This document shows, piece after piece, positions 39,340 through 64,000 of a DNA stretch of 64,000 bases; the stretch's first letter is position 1, and each line of letters starts with the position of its first letter. Origin of the DNA: Plectrocnemia conspersa (Eukaryota; Arthropoda; Insecta; Trichoptera; Polycentropodidae); the NCBI GenBank assembly GCA_009617715.1, contig VTFK01000009.1, positions 744,001-808,000 of the forward strand, read 5' to 3'. Under the pieces are notes generated by a model. It worked only from the letters and a program-made list of their open reading frames with translations, had not been told where the DNA came from and made no database searches. Position numbers and translations under genes: made by a program.

Positions 39340-40460
39340 TATTGTATTTTATTATAGTAATTTTGCTCGTATCTTTTATAAATTGAACAATTTCTATCCA
39401 TGGAGTTGTGTTCCACATTCAAATTAAGATTTAGTAATTTATTTGCTCTACAGCAATTCACACAGTTTTTTTTTTTTGTTGCATTGATTTATTAAATGTT
39501 CTTCCGAACCACATTTTATACAATTTTTTTTTTTTTTTACATTCACTGGCTTTGTGATTATAACCATAACAGTTATAACAACGGTATATGAATATGTCTT
39601 CATATACTTTACACCTATCCCATTCAATATTTAATTTGCCTACATCCATTATATTTTTAAATGTCGTAACATCTACTTCAATAATAGCATCATACTTATT
39701 AAATTTGTTTTTTTTTTTAATATGTTTTACTTCTAAATAACATTTGTTTTCTTCTACACATGTGTTTTGTTTCATTATACACTTTTTTTAGTTGATCATA
39801 TTTTAATTCTTCAGAAATTCCAATTATTTTTTTTTTTTTGGTTTCTTTAAATTTCCTACTTTTATATTATATTTATCTCCTAGTTTTTTTTTTACTGCAT
39901 CTGTCGTAATTTTCGATGCATCTTCTTTACTATCACATGTAATTATTATACCTCCTTTGCTTATTGGTCTTATATTTTGTATTCCAACTTCTAATTCTGT
40001 TGGTTTAATTAAATTTTGCAATCCTTTTTTGTCTGCTCTATATTTTGCAAATTTTTTAGGTATAATTATCGCAATATCTTTTTTTTTTTTACGATTTCCG
40101 AATAATGTTTCTTTTGCATTTTATTTTTTAATAATATTGTTATTTAAATGTAGTTTATCCTTTATATTATAAACATCTTTTTCTAACTTCATTTAATAAC
40201 TCAATTATTGAGTTATTATTTTCATTTTTATTATTTACATCGTCCCTATTAGTTTTTAATACATCTAATAAATGTTTATACATTATATCAAATGTATTAG
40301 TTATAATGGTTTTTTTTTCTTTTGATAAAATATTACCATTTGATAATAATACATTTAATTTTGTTTTTAATTCATTCATTTCCTTTATTCTATTTTCTGG
40401 CGTAATTACGCCCGCTATAGTCACGCCGCTATTTTTTTTTTTTTTTTTTTTATGTAACAA
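39340..40460 (-). pseudogene. LINE ORF1 gag-like protein, CCHC zinc knuckles, broken
   Basis: RNA-binding ORF1 of the element. The N-terminal part is Lys/Asn-rich and starts MLHKKKKKKN at 40,460. A middle segment (40,021-39,824) reads VGIQNIRPISKGGIIITCDS, resembling the RRM-like fold before the knuckles in jockey Gag. The knuckles come next: CYNCYGYNHKASEC (CX2CX4HX4C), then in the next frame CIKCGSEEHLINQC (CX2CX4HX4C), then a degenerate CVNC...H...C. Frame changes coincide with T-runs at 39,827-39,839, 39,524-39,538 and 39,466-39,477. Confidence 0.8.
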
Positions 40461-40645
40461 TACTAATTATTTCTATCTTATACTATTTATATATTATATT
40501 TCAATCTATTTATACTATTTATTAAATCTTACGCGCAAATATCTGCCGGTTTTCACCTCCAAAGGGGTTGGTTACCACAATCTTGGCTAATTGCACGGCA
40601 GACACATGCACATACGATGAACACAAACAACTAACTTATACCTAA

Positions 40646-40812
40646 CTATTCTTAAATTTTCTCTATTTCTAGTATTAAATTTATGTACATTTTTATTTCT
40701 TATTAAAATACTCTGGTAACATTATTTTCTAACTTATATATAAATACTTAAACATTTATCTTCAATATTTCTTGAACATTTACCTATCAATCATACTTCT
40801 ACAACTAGTAAA
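40646..40812 (-). mobile_element. 3' fragment of the same LINE, head-to-tail with the full copy
   Basis: This stretch is recognisably the same sequence as 36,595-36,780 (3' region of the LINE), with small indels and substitutions. It lies directly 5' of the longer copy in the same orientation. Confidence 0.75.
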
Positions 40813-42965
40813 TCTTTGTTGCAATAATTTATGGCTTTTAAAAGTTTGAGCGGCTATTGTGCAATATTGGGGTTCATCCACAATAACAATAAAAATTTAT
40901 TCCTGAGGCGTTTTTAGATCATACATACGTATTGATGGATTTGTATCTCTCGCATTTACAATTTTCTACGCTGGGCTTTATATTTAGAGAAACAATTAAC
41001 GCTACAACTGAATTTATCACGCCAATATACAATAACAAAAGAGCAATATTGTCGCCAATTTTATACAATCTGAACGAAATTCACTGTAAATATATTTATT
41101 AGATAAAAACAAAATTCCAGTCGACACTGGAATGGGACACTGATCTCCTCCTATTTACCATATCGTAAATATCGAGCTTCACTTTTATTCGGCACATCAT
41201 AAATTTTTATTGGACTATCACTTCGGAGTAAAGCAGCCGCTCGTACTTCGATAATCAAATGTTTTTCAGTAAAACAGCCTCTTTGAGACGCATTTGACAC
41301 TCTTGTTACGACTTACAAAACTTTATAATTTGTAATTCAAAAGGCAGATACATCACAAACCGAAATAAGTTTTTATATAACATTAATACATCCATGCAAT
41401 TATTTTGTCTCGTTCTTCGAAACTTCTAATGGCCACTATATAATTTTTCGAAATTCGCCGAATTTAAATTTATTTTATTAACGTGCCTTTCAGCGGTTTT
41501 TAAACAATTCTTATTATATTTATTACACAAATTTGACTTTTGTGAGATGATATACATAGATTATTTTTTTCGCATTATGCAGACATTCGCAGTACAAAAA
41601 ACACATAGTTTTGACCTTTCACTGTGTAGTATATTTAGCAAAGTTTAAAGGCCTTGAAGCATCAGAATGACCATCATATAGACATATGTTATACATGTAT
41701 CAGATTTTCGACCTATGCAAGTAGTTTGGAACGGGAAAGGTAATTCAAATCAAATACCGTTAATTCTATTTACACACTTTATTCAAATAATGAACATAAT
41801 AAATAATAATAGATGACAGAACATATTCATTTAATATATATTTAATATTTTTTTATATATGTAATAATTCACACTTATTAACGTATTTATGCAATTAAAC
41901 AATTTCTGATAGTAAACAACTATAGTGCAAAAATTTGTGATTTTCGTACTAAATTGCACCGTATTATATAAATGTATTGCCTCGAGACTGTTGCTCTGAA
42001 TCTTTCGTCACAAACGATTTTTAGTAACTGTAAGTTGTGCAAACGTTTCAAAAGCTTTGCAAAGCTCATAACTCGAGCTTCGTTTGTGTGTACATAATAC
42101 ATATTTTATTGATGTATCGAATGCATAATTCACAAATAGAAATTTAAAGGGATCCATTCTCTAATAAGCATAGGAGGGTGGTTTTTGATTTTATTTACTT
42201 TGATTCGAGTTAAAAAACATCTATACGCCCTCCATGCACTAGCCAATGATTCAGTCTTAAAATGGATGCCGACAATATGCCTCTTTATTGACTTTATATA
42301 CAATATATATTTAATAATTAAATATCATAAATATATACTGTTTGTATAATATATATTTATTATTTTTTAATAACTAGATAATTCAAAAAAGACAACATTA
42401 TTCTCACAAATACAATAAGCTTAGATTGCTATAGAAACATTTAGACTTTTAACATAAATATTATTATTTAATAATAATAATAATAATATAATAACTAGAT
42501 TTTTATATACGTGATGTATGAACTTCTAAGTGCAATAGTAACAATATCAATATTATTTATTTTAATCATTTTTTAATTTATTATTATTATTATTCAATTT
42601 AATAATTTGAACTGAACTAACTTTGACCTATGACACAATACAGCACTTCAAGCGCTTTATACAGAATGGCACAAAACTAAGTATTAAAATATTAGAAAAC
42701 ATGAATTTTAAAATAGTGAGGAAATATGTCACAGTTATTGAATATTAAATTCCTTTGCCTTTTAAAATGATTATTATAGAAAAAAAAAGTAACTATCCTG
42801 AGTTTGTACATTTTATTGCAACGTTTCATAACAATAAATTTAATAAATATTTATATCAACTTAACAATTTTTTTATGATACAAACTCATGACATGTATCT
42901 TGTCAGTGCGAGTTTATCGGTATTATATTGTAAATCTACTGCTGTAACTTACTGACATTCATCCG

Positions 42966-42995
42966 ATAACTATATATTATTATAGTTATGGCAGT
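42966..42995. repeat. Hairpin sharing 15 bp with the 4.1-kb palindrome
   Basis: TATAGTTATGGCAGT at 42,981-42,995 is identical to 4,095-4,109. Its first 9 bp pair with ATAACTATA at 42,966-42,974 around a 6-nt loop. Confidence 0.6.
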
Positions 42996-43796
42996 GGGAA
43001 TATATCTGTGATTTGATTTATAAATATATTTGAGTCATCAGTAAATCAAATAAAAATCAGTTTTGCACCATCCTACATGAATAATACATATAAATACAAA
43101 TAATACTTTTTTTTGTTAATACATTATATACTACATACATGATATAGTCCTCAGCGGCGTAACGGTCCGCTTTGAGCAAAATTGCAATAAACACGATTAG
43201 GGTTTATCACCACCGTTTCTCAAATGTTCAATTTTCATTATTATTTTAGCTACAACAAAAACGCACCAAGCGCTCACACAATTCAGAAGCCTCAATCCAT
43301 TTTTAATAAGCGATAGGGTTGAAAATTGTTACCCTGATATTTTGGCCCGATTGCAAAATACTACCCGTTAGAGAAGAAAAAATACTTTTTTTTTGCAATC
43401 ACTTTCAGTCTCCTGTTTTTTTAATGATTTATACAATCTATCTCCGATGATCAATGATTTAATATACAATTTACATTTTTAAATTTATTCTACACCTCCC
43501 GATTTTTTTGTATCGATACTTTGATGCGCCTTAAAAAAATGTTCTAAAATCCGAGGTTTTTCACAGGTCACGAGAAAAACATTATCTAAAAGCGGATTGT
43601 GTGAAATTCGGTTTTGTTCAGATTTGAGATAATCGGTGCAAGGAGAAAAAAAATCGTAATATTTATTACGAGACCCTGTTTTAATTAAAGGCTATATATA
43701 TATGTATGTGCGGATAAATTCGGATTAAGCTTGTATCGTTTATTATATAACATACGTTCAATAAATATATTTTGATTGATTAGGGGCAAATCAAAA

Positions 43797-43883
43797 TCAG
43801 GTACGCCTACGTAAATCTGCGCTCAATTTCTCACTATCGTCACCGTCGGGAATAATCAAAGCGATCGTCTTGGCACGTGTCAT
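43797..43883 (-). CDS. Short open frame with good start context, unrecognised
   Basis: ATG at 43,881-43,883 (preceded by a run of A) opens MTRAKTIALIIPDGDDSEKL then SADLRRRT and TGA. Composition is protein-like. It may be the N-terminus of a decayed DNA-transposon transposase, or spurious. Confidence 0.2.
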   Translation of the reverse strand: MTRAKTIALIIPDGDDSEKLSADLRRRT

Positions 43884-44581
43884 TTTTTTCCTCGTTACAA
43901 CTCTAATCACAGCTATAAAAAAAATATCCGTATTCTCGTCGCAAAATACAAATCTGCCCTAAATATTTCAAAGTTATTTATACGATTTTTACAAAAATTA
44001 CACAATAACCACTAGACTCACTTACACTGAGAAGCTCTAACGTTTTGTCATGATTGCCAACTTGTCATTTTTTTTTCATAAAAGCGTTATTTACTAACCC
44101 TATTCTTTATTTACTTAACGTCTTCGGATCTTTCCATTTTTTACAAAAAATATTTGGCACATTTTTAAAAAATTAAAAAAGTTTTAAATTTGACTAGATC
44201 TCCACAACAATCACCAAATTAAAAAAAAAACTTATAAATTAACAAAAATCAACAAACGTGTCTTTTGAATTATAAATTGCACTTAAATTCACACAATTAA
44301 AAATCACCATTTTAGTCATATTTTTTGGTTCACAACCTCAGCTTTCGTCCTTGGACGTTGAGCTAATCATTTAAATTATTTTTAGACAGCTTTTGGCGTT
44401 TAAATTCAATTTAAGCAGCACACAGTGTTTTTAGGAATATTAAATATACAATAATCTTAGCTCACCGAAATTTTTGAGAATAAAATTAAATGCAACAGAT
44501 CACACTATTTTCCATAAGTTCAATGATCCTCAAAAGACATACGTGGTTTTAGAATTGCAGCAAATATCACTTTGTGTGTGG

Positions 44582-44883
44582 TCTTGTCTTCTCCAACCAC
44601 TATTTGACATGGCTATCAAAATCAAAGGCGTACAATATTTTTTTTAGATAATTCAAACACAAAAGTCGATCACTGTGTAGTATTTTTTTAGACAAATCAA
44701 AATGAAATATACAGAATTTAATCAATATATCAAATTAGGGCAAAATTTCATCTAGCTTTTAGAGCCGTCAGCAACGTATACTAAAAACAAAATTTCACAG
44801 CATGAAATTGATTCTATTTTAAATATCTTGTCTTCTCTCACCACTATTTGATATGGCTATCGAGATCAAAGATGTACAATATT
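44582..44883 (+). repeat. Direct repeat of about 58 bp, 244-bp offset
   Basis: CTTGTCTTCTC..CCACTATTTGA.ATGGCTATC..ATCAAAG..GTACAATATTT occurs at about 44,583-44,640 and 44,827-44,884 with few differences. Non-coding. Confidence 0.7.
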
Positions 44884-45338
44884 TAGTATTCCATCTAAAA
44901 TATCACCATGCGATGTTTGAATTTATAGCCAAGAGCATCTATCCAGTTTTAAGTGTCTCTTCAACTTCCATTTTCAATGGTGATAACGGGACACCTTTGT
45001 ATAGTTTCTTTAATGGTCATAGGTTTAGCTAGATGAATTTTTGATCAACAAATATACAATTTTTATATATGTATATATATATAAAATACAAACAAATACT
45101 GATAAAAAAATTTACCTCTATCCCTAACATCACAAAATGGCTGTATCAAAATACCACTATACGTCGAAGCATACATTCTACAACATACGCACGCTGATAT
45201 GATATTTGATGATATACACCGATGATAATAATACAGATATGTTAAGTACATGAAACTGTCGAAAACGTCGACGATGATGTACTATAAAACTAACGAATCT
45301 TTAAAAAATACAATAACTGACTTAGAAAATATATATTG

Positions 45339-45342
<4 letters not shown>

Positions 45343-45378
<36 letters not shown>
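45343..45378. repeat. (TA)18 microsatellite
   Basis: Thirty-six uninterrupted nucleotides of alternating TA. Confidence 0.95.
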
Positions 45379-45383
<5 letters not shown>

Positions 45384-45522
45384 CCTATGTCTAATATAAT
45401 TGCTTTATAATATATTTTAAATTTATAAAAGAACAATAATAAAAAAATTAATTAATAATGATAATGATAATAAAAAAAACAAAACGTAAATTAAAGCTGA
45501 ATAGATTTTGATAATCTAAAAA

Positions 45523-45649
45523 TTAATTAATAGTATGTCTTTTACGATCTTTTCTATCACTAAAGCTTTTATTTGCCGATCGTTCATAAAACTGAGATTT
45601 TCCGTCCGATAAGGAAGCATCATCTTTTTCAAGATTAAGTACCCTGTTT
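45523..45649 (-). CDS. Candidate terminal exon of unrecognised protein
   Basis: The acceptor is AATTTTTAATTTTAG. One base completes a codon, then 41 residues follow: NRVLNLEKDDASLSDGKSQF..., a charged hydrophilic segment with SFSDRKDRKRHTIN, and TAA at 45,523-45,525. The upstream phase required is 2, matching the mub KH3 exon. A second frame is also open through the exon, which lowers confidence. No homolog is recognised. Confidence 0.33.
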
Positions 45650-46537
45650 CTAAAATTAAAAATTGATTATTTATATTTAGTATAATATATATGATTATAT
45701 ACAATTGCAATTTTAGTAATACGTATCTAAAAAAATGCTTAATAATTTTTGGCAACAATTTCACATGTAAACAAAGACGAAAAACAAATTGGCACATTAT
45801 TATTATTATTATTCGCGCTGTATTTTTATTTAAAAAATGAGCATCCGAATGTTATATTTTTTAAGAATTTAACGTCAGGAAGACTACGTTTACCAAATAA
45901 TAAAAATATGTACCATATTTTTACTTTGAAGATTTGGATATTTTTACGAAAACAGATTAACTGGATGTAGTACATCGTTTTTACAATATTTATAACATCT
46001 ATTTGACACAATAATTAACCACAACAACGAATATATAATTAAATAAAAATAATAAATCTTTGGTTTTGATCCCTAAACCAATGTTTTTTTGAACATTTGT
46101 TTCATTTAATGTAAATTTTCTTAAAGGATTTGATCCCGTCAGTTTCGTATTATATCATGCTCACCATATTTTTCTTTAGACACAATAATGTGAATTCTTA
46201 ATGCCTCTTTGTGGCACTTGAGTATTTACAAATTATATTGTCATTAAACCCTCTCACTCATATATATATAATATTTTCCATTTAAATATAACTAAACTAT
46301 CGTCTATATACTATATTTCATATAGATTTGTATTTTGAATTATTAAAAAATAAAATAAAAAAAAACAATCACTACACCTAAGATAACATTATTAAAAAAA
46401 ATTCAAAATAGTAAATATTCTTGATATGCGATACCCTAACTATTCATTAAGACATTCCAATGCAGTCATTTTCATTTATATATTTTCACTAGTCGTGCAA
46501 TTTTTTAAAATTTTAAATGAGATCAAAAAGATCTTAT

Positions 46538-46836
46538 AGTCAAACTTTCATAAAAAAATTTGACAAAAATACACATTTCGCCAAAAAATTATCTAAAATA
46601 CTAGATTTTTTTAGATCAATAATGGGCTTTTGAGTGCAACGCCCTGATTGCTTCGATATCAATTGATTAAATTTGAATTTAAAAAAATGACGCGAATCTA
46701 GAACTAAAGCTTTTTTTCTCGACGTTTGTACTAGCGTGCCGCTTCTGTCGTTCAATGAATCGGAGCTTTGACTATGTGGTTCGGAGCGATGTAGTGATAT
46801 CCGGCGATCGGCTGACCAGTAGTCTCCATAAATATT
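46538..46836 (-). CDS. Candidate coding exon of unrecognised protein (possibly alternative mub C-terminus)
   Basis: The acceptor is TTTGGTTTTCAG at 46,837-46,839. The frame reads NIYGDYWSADRRISLHRSEP, then a Ser/Asp/Asn-rich hydrophilic stretch and TLVQTSRKKALVLDS. It stays open to TGA at 46,538-46,540. The first 55 or so residues look coding (balanced composition, GC-richer DNA). The last 40 become AT-driven (Phe, Lys, Leu), so a donor may exist in between, though none is strong. I do not recognise the protein. Confidence 0.4.
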
Positions 46837-47183
46837 CTGAAAACCAAACGGTCACGTGAATAATAAAATTTCAGACGTAATAAAAAAAATATGTATTCAA
46901 AAATGGCAATCTGTATCATTAATATTATATATTAGGAATATAAAAGACATTATTTAATGATACAATTAAAAATTAAATATAAAAAAAAAACAACAAAAAT
47001 GATTCAGATTCATTGCAAAAAAAAACTATATTTTAAAATGTTAATCTTTTTAAATATATATAAATATATATACAAATTAAATTGTTAATCGAAAGAGGTA
47101 AAAATATGAGATAAATATGAAATGTGGGGGAAGAAAAATATTTCTCTCTCGGGACTTATTTAGAAGGTAAAAGGTAGGCTTAC

Positions 47184-47202
47184 CGGGACTTGGTTGATTC
47201 TC
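47184..47202 (-). CDS. Candidate 19-nt microexon
   Basis: A strong acceptor (CTTTCCTGCCTGTTCAG) and a strong donor (GTAAGCC) bracket 19 nt. Read as one completing base plus RINQVP, it joins in frame to the open segment at 46,836 (NIYGDYWSADRR...). The required upstream phase is 2, the phase left by the mub KH3 exon. It may be an alternative mub 3' exon or belong to another minus-strand gene. Confidence 0.4.
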
Positions 47203-47537
47203 CTGAACAGGCAGGAAAGTGGTTATATTTTGGAGACAGGTCTTCCCATATTGATTGGATTTATATAGCGCTTTTAGGATAGTTTTTTATTTGGTTTCGT
47301 CCGGAATGGTGTGGTGGAAAGAGTCAGCATACAACGGATATCCGAGGTGATGATTAAAAAAGTAAAGCATAATAATACACAATTCATAATGGCTTAAGCT
47401 GTAAAATATAAAATACATGAAATCATTTCGCGTGTCTCGTGTGTTGTGCCTCAAACGGGACGCTCCGAGATAGTCACAAAAAAACGGCACATATATCATA
47501 TAATTAAATCAATAAAACACAATACTACCTTTAGAAA

Positions 47538-47562
47538 ACTTACCTGAAATAAAACACTATTA
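47538..47562 (-). promoter_or_regulatory. Candidate recursive splice site (acceptor fused to donor)
   Basis: The minus strand reads GTTTTATTTCAG directly followed by GTAAGT, with the junction between 47,544 and 47,543. This is the textbook layout of a ratchet point in long insect introns: a pyrimidine-rich acceptor abutting a consensus donor. It implies minus-strand splicing continues below the main mub stop codon. Alternatively it is a tiny 15-nt exon ending before GTAGTA, or chance. Confidence 0.4.
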
Positions 47563-48820
47563 TATTCACATACAATAAAGAAATAAAATATTGATTTAAT
47601 CAATAAACTTTATTCATAAATTTGTAATTCTATAAAACAGCTGTTGTAATGCCATAGATCGACTACAGTTCTATCAACTAAAAAAATGTTAACATAGTAA
47701 TAAAGTATGTCAAAAAATTGAAATAATACGGAATAAAAAAATCAAGTGACTTTACTGCTGTCTTTTGGTTTGCGAAAATATATTTAGTATCATATGACAT
47801 ACTTATTTTTATTAGCCTACATTATCACTAACATTATTAATATGACATAAATGAGTCAAAATACTTAGTAAATATACATATATATAAGATAGAAAATGCG
47901 TGTACATATTTGCCGGCCGATCGCTAATCGCATTTGCGATATCATAAAGCGATCAACGGCATATATGCTTACAAGCACAATGAACAAAATATCAAAGTGA
48001 ACAATCGGCGATTACACACACAAATTTATGTAGTACAGATAAAAAAATGGCATAAGTCTCATACAATAAAACTAAAATATGATATGAAAACATTTATAAG
48101 CGACTTACACATTCAAAAAACTGCTATTTAATACATAGACTAGCGTCTAAGACTCAATATTGATTTTTTTCGAGTGTTACAGTTTGGCACATTTGTACAT
48201 CAACAATAATAATAAAATGATATAATATAAACTTATATATTAATTATTTTTATTTGATAATCGTCAATGAATGTTACGTGACGCTTGATAGGTTTTTAAA
48301 TACGAGGATGAGACAAATGAAGCACAATAAAAATTCAATTTATAGGAATTGGGTATAGCAGTAGCTTAAAATGGTTGCTGTACTTACAACATGTAACAAA
48401 GTTTAGAAGCACTCATTTGTTTTATGGATGAATAAAAATTCAGTGTGGTGAAGAAAATTCTGTAGCGATGGAAAATATGTAAGATAAACTTTTTATTTCA
48501 TTTGACGCACCCTCGTATAACACTCAGATTTTAGGATATTAAATGCAAGCAACATAAGTAATAAATAAAATGTATCAAAATAATAAGTAGTCGAAACGTT
48601 GAGATTTAAAATGATCGTTCTAAAAAACTTATTAACAATAAACGAGAAGTGCACGTATAAATTATGCATAAATTGACTAGATGTCGCAACGTCCGCATAG
48701 CTAAAATTTATGCCATCTAAATCTGAAAAAATCTTTACACAACATTATATTATCAATGTGCCAAAAAACATTTAATCTTAATAAACTATTTTTTATCATT
48801 AAAAAACATCTCGATTATTA

Positions 48821-48841
48821 TCATCATCATCATCATCATCA
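48821..48841. repeat. (ATC)7 microsatellite
   Basis: Seven uninterrupted TCA/ATC units downstream of the mub stop codon. Confidence 0.95.
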
Positions 48842-48949
48842 ATAAACACTGTTTTAAAAATTCAATACATTCTAAAAAATAAATTGAAGTAAATTTCAAA
48901 CCTTGGTCCATATCAAAGCACTTGATTTGTATTAAAAATCTATACGCTT

Positions 48950-49332
48950 TTTATTCTCACAAACACATTTTAAATTATTTTATATGTTTATTTTCATTTT
49001 TATTTTACCCCGATAATCTGATTAATCTTATCAGCTACAAAACTAAATGATTATACAATGTTTATTATAAGTATACTTATACAATTACGCATGAAGTCAT
49101 AAACATTTTTTTCATATAATAAACGATACAAATCACACAAAAAATAGTATCAATAATAATCGTAATAACACTTTTTTTGAATTAGAGTGAACATAATTCA
49201 TTGATATTGAGATATAAACAGATGGAAAATATCTAACTAAAATGATGATGAATATTTGATACATGTAGTTTAATCCATTGTGTATATAAAATATTCATCC
49301 TTAACTTAGCGACGATGAAGCGAGAGTGCAAC
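48950..49332 (-). other. mub: Probable start of mub 3' UTR, end not determinable
   Basis: AT-rich sequence follows the stop codon. Minus-strand AATAAA hexamers occur at 49,061-49,066 and 48,987-48,992, but such hexamers are common in AT-rich DNA. The true 3' end could lie here or kilobases further. Confidence 0.35.
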
Positions 49333-62785
<13,453 letters not shown>

Positions 62786-62930
62786 GTTTACTTTGCGTGT
62801 CTCGGTGGTTGTTTCTTGTGGAATGGTTGCGGCTTTAAAAGGGGTATGGACACGGGGGCACTCCACTCTATCTACTGGTAGAGGCGCAGGGCTCTTGCGG
62901 GGCGCTGGGCACTCGTCAGGCAGGGAAAAG

Positions 62931-64000
62931 CTGGAAAACACGCGTCGATTAATACTCGGGAAATTTGCAACATAACAATAGAGAACAGAAAAAATGAGGC
63001 AGCCGATGAAGGAACTCTAGTTTGATATTAAATTAATAAAAAAAGTATAGTGTAATATATTAACTGAATTATTTTCATGCGATATAAGCGTAATTTGTTT
63101 AATTTTTGGATTGTGCGTTATTGATCCAATTGAGGGTTGTGCTGTCTATATGTATTTATATATACTAATCTCTTCCATTGAATTGAATCAAGAAAATATT
63201 GTTAAATTTAGTAAAAAAAAGCAGTTGTTACAGCTGTACAAACAATTTTCATACATAGGATATTTCAGCCATTTTATAATCTAATGGAATTGCCATAGTT
63301 ATATTAAAAATTACATAAACGTTGAGACGGAAATATATGTGGGACAAGGAGTAGGTATATCACATATTTTAATGAAGTCAAGAAGTTCAATGTCTTGATA
63401 ATAAATTCCATATTTACCTAATTACAATATAACTGTTTTTAGTTTGACGGTCATAAAACTATACATCATAAAATATTAAAAATAAGCTTGTTTAGTTTGG
63501 AACCTTGATCTCAAAAACACATAATTTATAATATATTTTTTATAAAAGTCCTATAATGTAATTGAAACAGGTGATTCACAAAAGAATTCATACTTTAATA
63601 ATATACGACAATAGTAATGATCCCATTGTAAATTATAATATAATAAATTTTGTTGGTAAACATCTAAACCAAAATGTATGCATTATTCTAATAATTCAAA
63701 ATAAAATACGTATTAATCTTATTTTGTTATATTTTAATTATAGGTAAAATATATATATGTTTTAAATGAGCGTTTCTTTATCATTAAAAAAAGAACATAT
63801 TTATTCGAGAAGAAACATTATTTTGTTACTTCTATATAAATATAATATATACACAAGTTGTGTAAAACTTTGTATTTTAATTATTCTTGCATGACAACAT
63901 TCTGTGTAACCAATTATTAAATGCTGTTTCTGCTACAGTGAATCAGAACTTTTAATGTAGCATAAGTTCTTGTTAGACACTGTGAAATTAATTTGTTCTA
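62931..64000. other. Upstream mub intron or 5' region
   Basis: AT-rich sequence beyond the acceptor at 62,931-62,933. I found no coding segment and no clear promoter here, so the first mub exon is probably beyond the window. Confidence 0.5.

Larger units (their letters stand above)
36262..40620 (-). mobile_element. Near-complete LINE (gag-like ORF1 plus EN-RT ORF2), frame-broken
   Basis: Full architecture of a jockey-type LINE on the minus strand. A possible 5' UTR lies near 40,620-40,460. ORF1 (40,460-39,340) ends in zinc knuckles. ORF2 (about 39,290-36,790) has an APE-type endonuclease, a linker and a reverse transcriptase. The 3' tail, at 36,262-36,300, is made of short TAAA-like repeats rather than pure poly(A). 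Almost every frame break falls on or beside a T-run of 12-20 nt (poly-Lys codons in the element). The copy cannot encode intact proteins as written. A partial second copy of its 3' region lies just beyond the 5' end. Confidence 0.88.
40813..44581. other. No gene recognised
   Basis: AT-rich with minor hairpins (TTCCAGT/ACTGGAA near 41,117-41,134). 43,140-44,100 is more complex and may hold an unidentified decayed transposon. Confidence 0.45.

Noticed and set aside
45063..45251. Possible exon ending in AG|GTAAAT with ILIQPFCDVRDR
   Set aside because: No convincing acceptor and a Tyr/Ile/Cys-rich reading; phase does not connect to the neighbouring candidates.

Overview
The window is nuclear DNA from an animal, most likely an insect. 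It is strongly AT-rich, with GT-AG introns, long non-coding stretches, and many decayed non-LTR retrotransposons and DNA transposons. I could not place it to order. Nothing in it is prokaryotic: there are no operons, ribosome binding sites or CRISPR arrays.

The one confidently recognised gene fills the right end (about 49.3-62.9 kb) on the minus strand. It encodes a poly(rC)-binding protein with three KH domains, orthologous to Drosophila mub (mushroom-body expressed) and vertebrate PCBP1-4. I reconstructed eleven exons with GT-AG borders. They give a 523-residue protein, or 449 residues if the 74-codon, phase 0/0 His/Pro-rich exon at 57,975-58,196 is skipped. Upstream 5' UTR exons lie beyond an acceptor at 62,931 and probably outside the window. 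Downstream (47.5-45.5 kb, same strand) there are a juxtaposed acceptor/donor resembling a recursive splice site, a 19-nt microexon candidate, and two further open exon candidates. Their phases are compatible with the third KH exon, so they may be alternative 3' exons of mub or part of another gene.

The left three quarters (1-45 kb) is intergenic or intronic DNA packed with relics. In order these are: a jockey/CR1-group LINE (1-1,585); nested palindromes (4.0-4.2 kb); SINE copies (8.4, 31.0 and 50.7 kb); local duplications (10.8/11.5, 15.1/15.6, 19.6-20.3 and 22 kb); a CpG-rich island with a perfect NRF1-type site (21.3-21.6 kb); and a Tc1-like transposase relic (22.3-23.5 kb). They continue with a hAT end and a ZBED/GTF2IRD2-like hAT transposase relic (23.8-26.5 kb); a solo LTR with a perfect 5-bp target duplication (26.7-27.0 kb); a foldback element (28.3-28.9 kb); a LINE endonuclease fragment (31.1-31.3 kb); a second hAT relic with a duplicated BED finger (32-32.8 kb); an orphan 144-nt exon candidate (32.9 kb); and a nearly complete but frame-broken LINE with a gag-like ORF1 and an EN-RT ORF2 (36.3-40.6 kb).

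The most interesting biology is in the mub locus. The pre-mRNA intron after the cassette exon carries several C-only tracts, the ligand class of the encoded protein, which suggests possible splicing autoregulation. I see no convincing novel multi-gene system. All homology statements rest on motif recognition without database searches.
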